From positions 25,914,687-25,978,686 of the forward strand of contig OZ024858.1 of the NCBI GenBank assembly GCA_964017155.1: 64,000 nucleotides of DNA, read 5' to 3'. A program made the translations under genes and the position numbers. This DNA comes from Oasisia sp. SBJ-2009 (taxonomy: Eukaryota; Annelida; Polychaeta; Sabellida; Siboglinidae). Under the pieces are notes generated by a model. It saw only the letters and a list, made by a program, of their open reading frames with translations, was not told the origin of the DNA and searched no databases. Shown piece after piece: positions 1 through 14,100 of this stretch; within the stretch, counting starts at the first letter, position 1, and each line of letters opens with the position of its first letter.

Positions 1-1146
1 GACCCAAATAGTGCTCCGGTTTATGCCAGTCGCAACCACAGCAGTATATATGTTACTGTGCCATGTACATGGAATGAACCATAAACAGTTTGTTTATGCT
101 GACTGCGATGTCTTTTTGATCTCAAATGTCTGCTAAGACGCGCTGTTTATAAAACATAAATATGAGCAAGACTAAATGATTGAATTAACAAAATCAAGTA
201 TTAAATGTTGGCAAAGATACAATTATAATGGTAAAATTGAGATGCGTCCGAATTCTGCATAAGTGCCCCCTTTGTTATCAGTTGAGAGTAATGCATAAAA
301 TAAACTCAACTTGCTCATTGACATGTTGCCTCATTCAGGGCCAAAATGTCAGGTGAAAAGTATGTGACATGCCTCAACCTAGGTTTGAATTTATTGGGGA
401 TGTTTTATTGTATGCCACATATAATATATGTTATCAAACTATGAAGTCCTCGATGTGACTTAATTTTGATAGTTTATTTTAACTACTTTCTAAGGTTCAA
501 GTACAATTTCTGATTATATACTTCCAACTTGATGAACATTTTCACGAATACTTTCTAAGGGTATATCACATTTAAAAATTGATTGAGAAATAATAAAGTT
601 ATATCCATTTTAAATGAAGGCCTGTCATTTGTTAATGCTGTCAGATTGATTTTATGGAAATGATCAGGAACTGGCTGCAACTCGTCTTTACTAGCGTCAG
701 GATAAAATGGATTAAATGAACCGGAAAGGAACTACCTATATTATTGGTATACAAATCATTGTTTTATGACTAATTGAAACTAATTACTATATAATTTACA
801 TGTGTAAAATACCCAAGATGGCTGACAATAAGTATGAAAATCTGTTTTGCATTGTGATTCCTCCACAATTATAAGCAGTTATCTAATCATTTATTATACC
901 AGTGCAAGATATAAGGTATTTTGTATGAGAAACACAAAAATTACATTCATACATCAATTGGGTTTCCATGTTATGTCACTGTCACAAGTTGGCCCCGTCT
1001 TTCTGCTTACAGCAAGTTATTTGTTCATAGTTGGTTTTCAAATTATCAGTAGCCTACCACGACTAAGTTGTTACATCCATGAGTGTCATTATTTAGGGCC
1101 TATTTAGTAATTCTGTAAAATGTTTTTTTTTTTGTATGTACGATAG
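1..1146 (+). other. Partial intron of the TRPM gene
   Basis: This stretch lies upstream of the first recognisable exon and is read as part of an intron, since the next exon begins with the last two bases of a split glycine codon. It is AT-rich. I see no coding stretch with TRPM similarity, no RNA gene and no clear repeat. The short open frame at 847-1107 resembles nothing I know. Confidence 0.6.
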
Positions 1147-1319
1147 GTGCATGGATTATCACAGAAGGAACCAACTCTGGTGTGATGGCATTAGTCGGAG
1201 AGGCTGTGCGTGAACACAGGGTCAAAACTGGTGCACCAGAACATGATGTTGTCGTCCTTGGAATTGCTTCTTGGGATGCTGTCGACAACAAGGAGAGTCT
1301 AGAACCAAAACAAGATGAG
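1147..1319 (+). CDS. TRPM exon (residues 1-57)
   Basis: The acceptor AG at 1145-1146 and donor GT at 1320 bound the exon. The first two bases complete a glycine codon. It encodes the TRPM signature AWIITEGTNSGV and GIASWDAVDN, the nucleotide-binding-like SLOG fold of the N-terminal homology region. Ends in phase 0. Confidence 0.93.
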
Positions 1320-2094
1320 GTAATCAAAGAATTGTGTGTGGATCTGTATTTGTTTGTTTGTTTGTATATCCATAAGAGATTACCCATCCCCAGGCATTTC
1401 TACGTTCCTTGAATGAGGGGGCAAGAGTTAACACTTTACTGTGTAGAGTGGCCAAACCTTGCTAACCCATCCTAAGGACAGAGCAGCCAAAACTGACCAG
1501 TAAGCTCATAGTTCCTAGGGCTTTCGTTTACCACATCAGATTCTTCTTTTAGACAGAGTTCATGGAAATATTTATGTTGCCATCTTGTGAAAAATACTTT
1601 TCGTTTGCAAATTAAGTGAGTTTATTTCGAAGGATGTTGAAGCGCATTCATCTAAATGACCACCTACATCGTGCAGCATTTGGTGGGTTTTACTGAGATA
1701 ATTTCTTGACAATTTCGAGTCAGATATCAATGTTTGTAGCATCAATAATATTGGCAGTGATTACAGAGACCATATTATCATCCAACTACGTTGTGTGTGA
1801 GATTTTTCGTTGTAGAGATACAAAGAATGAAAGATGACTGATCGGCGGCATCTTCATTTCCCCAATGTACAGCCATCATATTGATCAGAGCTCTTGAATG
1901 ATTTTTTATGGTACTGAGATATCCAAATTTTAATGCAAGCAATATGTAACGTAATTCATGTGTTTTGGGATTTATCTAGGCTATAGATCATTATGCTGTG
2001 ATCAGTCATAATTAATTGTCAAGGATTGCTAAATTTTACAGATTTGGTAGCTTGGTAGCATATATATATATATATATCTCCAAACATCAAACAG

Positions 2095-2157
<63 letters not shown>

Positions 2158-5100
2158 TGTTTGATGTTTGGAGTCAAATAAATGTTTAGTATTCATTGTT
2201 TGTCTTCAATGCAAATGATTGAAAGGTGTTGTTCAAGAATTCATTCGGTGCACTAGATTAACTTATTTTATAACCTGTCTGTCTGATCATCAGAATCCTG
2301 GACTATTTCCGGCAATCTACAATAAGAAGGCTCTGAGCTCAAAGAAGGAGCCTCTCAACCACAATCACACACACTTCCTACTGGTGGATGAAGAGAACAA
2401 GAAAAATGGCGTGAATACCTTCCGTGCAAAGCTAGAACAGCACTTCTCTGAAAGTAAGCCTTAGAAATGCTTCCTGTATGTTAATGAAAGTCTGTAGACA
2501 TTTGCACTAGTTGGTGGTCAGTCTGAAGATTTCTTCAAACCGGATTAAATTAATTAAAGGAAATAAAAACACATTTTGCTTGAATTCATATTACATTCTG
2601 CTATAGTGTCATTCCACCACACCCTTTTAGAATTGGCTGATTTTTATTTATATGTCAAAAACTAACATATCCTGAATATTGAGCTTCATTTGACAATTTT
2701 CAGATTTGTTGTGGAAATCTAAAGTTTTGTAACTATTATCACATTTGTGGTGTCGAGCTCAAATAAAAATTGTTGTAGTCAATCTTAGAAGTTCCCTATT
2801 TTTGTGAAAACAAGACGAATGATACATGTAGTACTACATTGTGGAGGGACCTTTTGTCTAATTGTAGTTAGATTCCTGTTATGTTAGTTTTTGTACATTA
2901 TCACTATTTGTATTATTATTTATTTGTTGTTGCTATAGTTGTTAATGCTTGTCTTTCAGAGGAAGAAGTGCCTGTGGTAATGGTGGTTCTGGAGGGTGGC
3001 AAAAATGTTCTTGCTACTGTGGCTAAGGCTGCAAGGTATGGCATCCCTCTAGTGGTAATTAAGAATTCAGGACAGGCAGCAGATGCTCTTGCGTTGGCCA
3101 AGGAAAAATTCGAGTTGGCCAAGGAAAAGGTCAAGTGAGTAGAATCACGTTGTCTTCTATCAGATAATTATATCATGTTACTGTGGAAATATAGCTGGAA
3201 CCATTTAAATGCTCGCAAACTGACATGTCTATTCTTATAATGCCTGTGTTATTACCATTTTCCTGTTTATATGTGATGAAGCTCATTTCAGTTTTTGCTT
3301 CTCTCTCACCGCAGATGATTCCACCTTGTTATATGAAAATAACACCCACAGGAAATAAAGCCCTAGGAAAACCCTGAAAAAGTCCTCTCTGGAAACCGTT
3401 CTCCATAAGAAAGTATGCAAAGGATAAGAATTCTTCCTTTTATGTAAATATCATTAAAACTACCGAAATCATTAAAATAAATTTGAAACATTCACACAAA
3501 GCCTGCCCATAATTTCTGTGGTGATTTATATTATTCATCAATGGTGGGATGACTATCCTGTCAGTCATATTTTAGTTCATTAGGCCATATGTCCAATGGA
3601 CATGTCATATATCATTCCACCATGCATCATTACCTCCCATATCTCAGAAACTGTTGAGGATCTATTTTAAAAATGTGTATATAGACGTACCCTAGGGCAC
3701 CGCTACTATGTATTAGAGCTGTAACAAGTACATTATCTTGTACTTGAGTAAAAGTAAAAGTAACCCTAGAAAAAGCTATTCAAGTAAAAGTTAAAGTATT
3801 CTTAAAAAATGTACTTGAAGTACAAGTAAAAATATGTACTTGAAGTAAACACAAAAGTACTTTGATAAATGAGCAACGTTACAGTAATCAGTAAGCTACG
3901 CATAGCCACCGTAGAACCTGTAGATCATGCCAAGTTTTGCGTGGGTTTATTTTGTTATTCTTTACAGGAATGGAAAGAATTGTATTTTGTAATCTTTTGT
4001 GTGTATATGTACATAAGATATGTGAGGAAATGTTTGGCTGCTGTAAGTTGTTTTCATGGTTAGGTCAGAAAGTAAACAAAAAGATTGACTCGTATGACCA
4101 CGATGCCAATGACTCTGGCTCGAGCTTGTGCCCATGGCCACGGGATGATGCCATGTCCTGGCAAGACATCTCAACACTGTTCAATATTCTAATAAAATTT
4201 GAAGCCACTGAATTGATTCAATTCGCATTCAGACTATATAATATTTTATTCAATTCGAGTGAAATTCCAGATTCGTCCCATCCTTAAAGACTAGGCAGTG
4301 ACTATGATTCACCAAAACATATTTAATTCGTAACTACAAACTCTCTATATAATCCAAACAATGAGAACCCATAACTGATGATAAAAAATATATTGCAAGT
4401 CCGTTTATGTGTACATTTTCAGGGAATCATCTGGAGGGAACATGACAGACCAGGAAGAGAACATCAAGAGAGAGCTGCAAGAGAACATCAAGAATAAGTG
4501 CAGCGACCTCGAGAGCATCAACAAGTGTGTGGATTGCATTTGGAACATCATGAAGAAGCGCCAAGATCTGGTAATACATCTATCACCTCAAATGTGTATT
4601 AAATAATAAACTGTTACAAATAATCACACTAATGAAATATTTGTTAGAACTAGGTTCACAGGATTGTGCAGAATGCCCTACTGCTTATCATGGGGAGATT
4701 ATGCCACTGTCCAGTTCTGCAGTAAACAGGGTTTGACAAGTGGTCACTTCACCATTTTGGAAGCCTGTACCACTATTATAATTCTATACCGTTACACATA
4801 TATTTTGTTATCCATCATCACCTTTGTCTTCGACTTGTTCATTTTCAGACCCTGATTTTCACTTTCATCAGCTAATTCCTGTAGCATTTGGTGTAGCTAA
4901 TGTGGTGTATTAGCGCGTATATATGAGTATGTCATCATCGAAGCGAAAATAACAGAGATATTCACTGTCTATCTTCAAGCCTCTGTTTCCCAAGTCAGTC
5001 AGGCCTCTGATGTCGCTATCTTAACGGGCATGCTTGTTCATGTACAAAATGTCAGTCTGATACATGCAAAACTGAAGAAAATGTGGGGGCATGAACACTT

Positions 5101-8100
5101 AGAGAACACACGGTTATACTATAGGTGTATATACTTTCTGTACTAGTTGAGGCACCCAACGACGCTTGGAAAAAAGGCAGTCCAACATGCTAAACCATGA
5201 GGTCCCATATCCGCTGCAGGCCTACAATATTGCTTGTGAAAAAAGGCAGTTTCATTTAAAAATTACATAACAGTGTTTCAGTGTAAAGTTTTGTTATGTA
5301 TTGTACGAGAGTGTAAGTCATAATGGAATGATGTGTAGAGCATATACTGCCTTTTGAGGTACAGTAGAACCTGTCTTGTAGGGACACCTGTCCGTCCAAG
5401 CAAAAGTGTCCCTACATTGCAGGTGTCCCCTCGTCAGAGTGGCAGGAATTTGCGAAAGAAAATTCCCAAACATACGATCTTTATTTACATCCACATTACA
5501 ACATACATAAATCACATTTATCCCACAGTTATATTACCCATAGAAATGAAGTGTTATAATATCACATTTAATGTTACAGTAGAACCCCTCATTTAAGACT
5601 GTTTTGGATTAATTGATAGGTTTACGCATATCATAATAATTAATATAGCATGTATGCCTTTGATAACAAAACTAAGTATTAAAATACACAAAATACAAAT
5701 TAGAAAATAGTAAAATGAGACAACACATTAACAACAACATTTTTATTTTGTGTGTGACATGTTTCAGCATAAGATTAATTTTGAATAGTTTTTACGATAC
5801 AAGAAATTATTATTATGTGATTGTTATTTCAAATTTGTTCTGACAGAGGGGCTAAAAAGTGCTGCCACCTCATGGGGTCTAGGTAATCACGCAGCAGCCG
5901 CCATTTTGTTAATGTTTTAGCGGCGCAAAACGATCATAAATAAAATAAGTGTGGATAGATCGATTGCGAGAGCGGCTGTAAATTTAATGGGTCACCAGCT
6001 GTGGGTCTTATATTTGCTTATAACTCTACTTGTAAAGGTAATCCCTCTTAATTTACTCTGCCATTGCCTACGAGTAATCTCTATATATAAGTAGCAGTAC
6101 GACAGTGCTGAAACCTTTGAAAATATGGATCTCCTCCGTTCCATTCCCACCATCCTCAGGGTTCCATCCCCACTGGCTCGGCTGAGCCTCTACAGACTGA
6201 CAGTGTTTTATGATGTAGATATATTCTGCAGTTTGTTTGAAATTTAATGATTTCAGATACAACTTAAGAAAATACTTTTATTGTATGAGTATTGGCATTG
6301 TGCACTGTTGTGCAGGTTAGCATTTTTGGCTGTACTTGACATCGTAATTGTACTATCTATAGATATGTTGCTGAATATAATAATAAGATAACTTCTATTC
6401 AATTCATTAGGCAGATAATATGTACAGTATGCATTCAGACCCAATGCTGTGTAATGTGTGTATATAAGAAAAATGTATACAGTTGTTTCAGTCAAGTGTT
6501 CACATATAAAAGCGTGTTCCAGTATTTACGGATCCTGGAAGTGAATTTTAAGCTAGAAGTTAGAATGTCATTTAAAACATAGTTAATAGAGCTATCAAGT
6601 CTACATATAAATCTATACACCATATTCCTAATAACTGACTGGCAGCATTGTACATCAAACAGAGTGCATAGCAGGCTGATACTGTTGTAGCGTGGGGCAC
6701 GTCAGGAGGCAACACACGTGTGCAATGTTGTGCTATATTCTTTATTCGGCATTTAATACGTGTTATAAGTAAAGTACAAGTAGAATAGAAGTCTAAGTAA
6801 AGCATAAGTAAGTTGAAGTTTAAGTAAAGCATAAGTAAGTTGAAGTTTAAGTAAAGCATAAGTAAGTTGAAGTTTAAGTAAAGCATAAGTAAGTTGAAGT
6901 TTAAGTAAAGCATAAGTCCTACAACAAAGAAAATAAAAATACTAAATTCCTATAACAATCATCAATTAGATAACATCCATAATACAGATACATTAGCAAG
7001 TGAAATACATTCGCTCTTGCATATATACTGAGATATTACCAACACCGGTAGCTACAAATACATATATCACAAGCATTATTGTTTCAACAAGGGAAAGGCA
7101 TTCACATTTGTTTACAACAAATATAGCTAATTATATGCATGTAACACCTGATAATATTACTAACGACATACCTGTATTGAGATTGTTTTACATACTAACA
7201 TTAATAAACAAAAGGTATAATAATAAATTATACAATAGAATTAAACAGTCTTCCATAAATTCATTGACGCTTACCCCACCACAGCTACACCACTGCGTGA
7301 GTGTGTACGTCACTTCATCCTGCCTGGTATGTTTTGATCTGAATAACAACATACATACATTCTACTGATGTGTTTCTACAAGCAACTGTGCTAGAAACAT
7401 AATGTTTGCAATAGAGCATATAATACTGGATCCATCTTACAAGATAAAGCTTTAACTAACTCATCTAATTATATAAGTAATGTTACAGTATAATTATAAA
7501 GAACAATTCATCTGTAATCTAATAAACCCAAGCAAACTACTGTGTGTGTAACTTTATCCCTGCAGTGTAGGAGTAGACGGGGTCATTAACACAGCTGGGT
7601 GTCTCTGCTCTACTACAGCTAGTGGGCATCTGTTTTCTGTCAACCCTGCTGGCTGGAACTGGCCAGTAGATCATTTGTCATTTGACATCAGGCTTTAGAG
7701 CAACCACTGGACACACATTTCATATGTTTGCTAAGCGAACACTTTACAACACTGTAATATAATTAAGCTAACATGTGATATATACTCATACTGTGATTAA
7801 ATAGTAACTATAATGTTCATTTCTAGATTCTGAACCCATAGACCTATCTTTCTACTAATCACCAGTCATTATAGAAACCCATTAGTGGAGGCTGCCTGGC
7901 ACACATTTAAGGACACATGCTTGACAGTGGCCAGTTGAGGTCATATCACAGTCCTGACCATAAAACTAGTCTTAACTCCCAATATTGACTAAAACAATTC
8001 ATTAAACTTATATCAACTTATTCACAATTCCTTCACAGTACATATCATACTAATTTTGTAACAAATGAACATAATTTTGATTAATAAATTATGTGAAACT

Positions 8101-11100
8101 CACCAGCTTCAGGGATGGTGACTTATCAGTTCAAGTCCAGTGAAAAGAGGCTGACTACATCCCACGTGACCAGTGACCAGTGAGTCAGTGACCAGTGTCA
8201 CGTGGCAGATGTAGTTATATATATGTAATTCCTTAAAATGCATAAATGGTATAAAATGTATATATCTTATAGTTACTTGATTTACCTCATGTCACCATAA
8301 TATAAAAATAAATGAAATATAACCGTTTCATATAATTATGGGTGCTGCCACCTTGTGAAAGGCAAACACCAAAAAGTGTGCACTGTCACACTGTCATATT
8401 TTGATGTTCCAATAAACAACTTACAAATATTGTGATATGCAATCTATTTAATGTGGATTACTTGTAATTCCGCCAGAGTTATACCCCATACATGGGTGAG
8501 CTTAACCTCTAGGGAGCACATACAACATTTTTGCAATATAATATTATATAGAGTTCTGCGTTGCCTATTAATGTCATCATCATCTGAAAGATCATCTGAA
8601 ATATAGTTTCCAAGAAATTTATATATAGCTACAACATGCAGAGTAACCCCTTTAGCTTAAATTCAGGGATAAAACATCCTTTTAAGGTCGCAGATCTAAC
8701 TATCATAACTGCACTCTTCTTAGCATTGTATTTGACATCATGGCTCAATCCAGCTCATTCAAAATTTCTCACATTCATGTAGTAGCTGGCATAGTCCTGC
8801 AGATGATGGTGAAATCAAGAGCAAACCATCAGATACATTATGTGATTAATAAGATGACCATTCATACTGCATCCAACATTGCCCCTAAATCCTCAATTCG
8901 AGAGTCAATAAACAATTCCAGTTGTCAACAGATTGATTGATATGCCAGGGAGACTTTCAAGATGAGATAATACATGATCAAATTCTGCCATTGTAAACCT
9001 TAGGCAATTTTGTTCACTTCTCACTGTCCGATCTGTGCTCCCAATTTAAAAGCATTGGGACATAGACATTTTCAGTGTTTTAGATTAACTTTCAGTAACA
9101 CATAACATGTAAAATAAATACATAATATTATTAAAATGTTCAGTGCTTGCTTGAATGACTGAAAACAGAAGCCTCAGCAACCGATATAGCCCCGGGTAGA
9201 CAAAATTGCTCAGTGGTGATGTTATAAAATACAGCTGACATTCACCCCTCCCTTTCTGTTTCTAAGTTGAAGAGCCATTAGGCGTGGTTTGTTTAAGGTA
9301 TGCATACTACAGAACATACATGTCTCGTTTCAGGTGACTGTGTTTGAGTATAGAAGTGTTGATGGACCAGAGGAGTTTGACAATGCACTGCTTCGTGCAA
9401 TTATCAAAGGTACTCAAGCGATTCTATCTACATTTCTCTGTATTTTCCCTTTAGACATCCCATGATTTACAGTATAACACCAGTGTTTATGTGCATGTAT
9501 AAGTGTATGCAGGCCTGTCCAAATCAAAACTGTCCTGTAAAAACTCAACCAGACTGTATTTTCTCTGTCAATAGTTATTTATCCAACTCTTAAAGTTGCA
9601 TTCTGACATAATTTCCCCTTTTTAACGCATTTAAAAAAAGTCTATGTACACCATGACCGATATTTGCTTATTAATATACTTCCTACCACATGTCTCACTT
9701 TGTGGTTTTATGCGTTATTTGATCAAATATAAGTTTGCAACAAACAACGGCTCTGGAGTTTCCCAAAAGTCGATCTATTTTTACCATCGGAACTCTCCGG
9801 TCAACATAAGTAAACGATGGGGCAAACTAAAAGGCGGTTCCACATATCCACGTTAGTCGCTAGAGGCGCCACTAGGCAACAATACCCTAGTTATTTAAAT
9901 CATCCTCAATTAGCCATTGACCGTACAGGCGCGTAGCCAGCGATAGTTTGTATGTGGGCAACTGGACATGCCGTAAATATGGAGCGTATCGAGCGGTGAC
10001 ATCTTTGTGAATGTGGTACGTTGTTTCCGTGCGGTCTGCCAATTGTGATCTGCCTTTTAGTGTGGCCCTAGTGTGGTTTCCTGACAGCGCTTTTCACTGG
10101 AATTCCCTTCATCGAGGTCTAAACCAATCAGAGAATTCTAACTGGTGAGGCTCACCGGAATAATTTTTTGTATTTTGTTGCTTTTTATCTTAAAATGGCA
10201 TATTATGTGAAAATAAGTTGATAGGTAGTTGAGGAAAACAATATATAGTGTATGGGGAATGCTGGTTTACTGGGAAATTGTATTTTAAACATGGCGGAAG
10301 TCAGAATGCAACTTTAAAGATTAAGTGAAAATAACTTTATTCTTTATCTGATTTATTATGCCGTATTCAATCTATTAAGCATACATGTGCACACCTTATT
10401 TTTGAGATGTCAGGAATCTGTAATACAATGTTCTCCCCCCAATGGCGATGATGTACAATCTTTTCACTTATTCTCATATATCCAGAGAATTTGCAGTGCT
10501 GTATCTTTTAAACATACATGAATAACAATCTACACTATTAATGTTCAACAAGTAGAACATACAAATGTTTGTTAAAAATACAAATGAGACTTAACTGAGA
10601 CGCTTATTAGGCATATGCTGCTAGCACATGCAAGTGGCAAAACCCGGTAAATACCCATCCTTGCAAGCCAGGGCTATTTGCAGTGCTCTGTCCCTGGCAG
10701 AGCCCCTATTGTGTAGTGTGGAAGTTAGCCAAGTCATACTAATACAGAACCCCTCATTTAAGACCACCCCGTAAATCAGAGTGGAGCGGTTTCAAAAGAG
10801 TCTCGTGAGGGGTTTGCTTATTTTTATGTTTTGGATTAATTCATACGTTTACTCATATCATAATAATTAATATCCATATAGCGTGTATGCTTTCGATAAC
10901 AAAATAAGTACTCTGGGGGGTAGTAAAATACACAAAATAAAAAGTAGAAAATAAAAAATGAGATGACACATTAACAATGAAAGTTTTTCTTTTCTGTTTA
11001 TATTATGTGTGACATGTTTAAGTATAGGTTTAATTTTGAATAGTTTTTATAATATAATATTATCTGATAAAAAGCATTCTTATTTAATTTATTTCAAATA

Positions 11101-14100
11101 CAGTCTGAGTAGGCTAAAAAGTGATGCCACCTCATGGCGCCAGGGTAATTGCACCGCGGTCACCATTTTCTTGTCTTTCCAGCGGCACAAAATGATCGTT
11201 TACTTATTGACCTAACCATCAAAACGACCTCTTACAGCTGCCAAGCTTCCCCACTCATAACTTATATTACATAAACACAAGGTTATAAAATAAATTCAAT
11301 GAAATTCCTGTAAAGAATAAAATTCACAAATCAAAATCGTGCTAAGCTCGACATCATCGGCAGCGGTTACACACAGACCATAGATTACCATGGCGTAACA
11401 TCAGTATTTTATACATATACACAAACATTATGTCCATATCAACATACCCATAGTTTTTAGAAGATCCACTGAGTTCTTTTGATTAAAAAGGCACCATAAT
11501 AAAACAGTTCGTGGTCCTGTTGGTTTTTACCCAGGGTAAAAGATAGCGTGTACGACATCATGTATTAAGTGTTGTAGCCTTTGCTTTTGGAAGTAGTTTA
11601 TGCAGTTTGTGCTGCGACTGTTCGATTTGTGTGAAGAAATGTTCACATAACTGCAGACATGGTTATTTAAAAGACAAAAAAAGGCTACGGCTTTGTGTCA
11701 TACACCTAATAGAGTTTATACAAAGTAACAATTTCCACATATACTCAATTTTTTAACGTTAGCGGCTTACTCAGAATGTGACTTTAAAGTCTAAAATTCT
11801 AACGAAATCCACGATGGTCTAGACGTCGCCATAGGTGAAGGGTTAATTTGGCTTGGCCATTCAGCGCACGGCATTCTATATCTCGGTCAGCTTCCGGCGA
11901 CGTCGTTAAGGGTCAACAACTTCGAGTCTTCGACAGTTTGTTCAGTTGGCGTGACATCTAGCAGCTGCTTATAGACGTATATCTAAATCTGTGGTTAAAT
12001 CTATGGTAAACTTTAGTAATTATGCCTTCGTGTTCGGCATACGGTTGCAATAATAGTTGAAACAACCGGTAGTATTGAAGCAATGGATTCACGTTGGTGA
12101 TTTGCGGGCGTACTGTTTGTCACTTTGCTCGGTCCATTTTGAGGAGAAATGCTTTGATGTAGACATGTATCATCAGTTGATGGGATGATTTCAGCGATAA
12201 CAATAATAGACAACTTTATATTTACCGTCATCAGCATGTTACGCGCGTTGCCGAGTTGCAGCCATTTCATGACAACAGCCAAACCCTATGCAGGGAATCT
12301 ACGTGGAGAGCGTCTCGATCACCGTCGTGACGTCATTCTTCGTCTAAGATGGGGTAGCGCATAGAATTTGGATAGCTGGGTGTTAAAAAATATTTTTCTG
12401 GTTAACCGCTGGCATTAAAAAATTGAGTATATGTGGAAATTGTTACTTTATATTAACTCTATTAGGTGTATGCCACGTAAAAGTTAACTTTGTTTGTCCT
12501 TTAAGAGAAGTCGGCTGTGCATTTACTAATGCTTTGTTATAGGGGATGTTTGGGTATATGATATTCATAGCATGTCTTTGTACTTTTCAAGTAGACAATG
12601 GCAAGATACTGTAATTGAACCTGAAGAAAACAAATATAAACTTCGTAGCTTCCAAGAGTTTAGCTGCCTGAGCTCATCAGTTGTATAACCAAGCTTGTGC
12701 ACAGCACATACTCTAACTATTGCCTCTCGTTGCAGCAAATCCTAACAAGGGACTCACGTATGCAATGGACTTGAATGGTTGTGATGTCGCCTATGAGAGG
12801 ATCCAGCAGGTATACAGGACGGGTGTGTCAGTGAAACTAGTAACTAAATGACACTCATTCATAGACTGTTGAGCACAATACAGATACAGTCACGTCTCGT
12901 TATAATGTGCCTCATTATAACATGGATCTGATATAATGTTGTCAGTCGTTGACCCAACATTTCTGACGCCAGGGGGAATGGGAGCTATGGCTAACAATAA
13001 CACTGTAATAACTGTCACTTGTTTTATGAAGTTCTCGTGTTTATCTTATACAGGCACATTTTAAAACAATTTGCTGACAGACAAGGAATTTAATCTAAAA
13101 CAGACAATAAATTTGACATTGAAGTATAACTGATTTTATTTTTTGTTGTACTGCTGGCTGGTAATCTGCTCTGCCGTCGGCATCGCGGCACCATTCCAGT
13201 CATTTTTCACACCTATGTATTGTGCAACTAGCGCTTGGGTCACGTGATGATCTCTAAAGTGTTTGTTTAAAATTGCTTTGATTTTGTTTAATTAACTTTA
13301 GGTACAGTAAATATGATGTGAGACATTGTTTGTTTTGCGCCAACATCAACCATGTTTCACGCCTGCCTCTCCCCTGTGGCTTCTGTGAACGGGCGCCTTC
13401 ACCAGCTTGAAAATTGCAATTAAATTGCTCACGAATCTGATGGAGATGAGCAAGATAACACTACAGTGTACGCTGATATGGCATGGCAACAAGTGCACAA
13501 CAAAACTTAGATTTATGCTACGCCTACAATAAATATATTTACTAGTCTGCCAAAATATGAATTCATCAAATGCATATAATGGTATGAACTCCAGTGAATT
13601 GCAATATAATTCGGCATGGTAAATGTGCGATCTAAATTTTTATTTTGGAATTGATTAAAAGATGAAACTTTATAAGTTTTAATATTTTGCCGTCTTTGGC
13701 AACGTGTCAGTTCATTTGTATGTTGCGGTTGCTGCGAGCAAGGTTATTATTTTACATTAGCAGTACTGTATTATCGTTCAGTTTGCATCATCTGATGTGA
13801 CGTGCTGGTTCTTTATTTATTTAAATACTGTACAGCATTCGTGAGCTTTATTCACTTCTGCATTTGACATGTGATTTTGTACATTTTTACAACATACACC
13901 AACATTAGCTATCAATTTTAATCAGTTTTATAACCTGTGCATAGACCACGTGACTAGCACTTTGGCTTTGGTTGCTTCTGTAGTATTTTGGGTGGTGGCA
14001 CTGACAGAATATACTGTATGATGCACCATATTTATAATGCGGTTCTATTTCATGGACCCCGACTGCCACATTATGACAAGGCGTGACTGTGTGACTGCAT

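Larger units (their letters stand above)
4571..9333 (+). other. Large TRPM intron (4.8 kb) with dispersed repeats
   Basis: No exon was recognised. It contains pogo-like termini near 5363 and 5577, the repeat copy at 5577-5950, a 27-bp tandem array at 6793-6920, and a hairpin at 8153-8215. The rest is AT-rich without clear structure. Confidence 0.7.

Noticed and set aside
6572..6913. 113-codon minus-strand frame with a 9-residue repeat
   Set aside because: It is the 27-bp tandem repeat read in phase.
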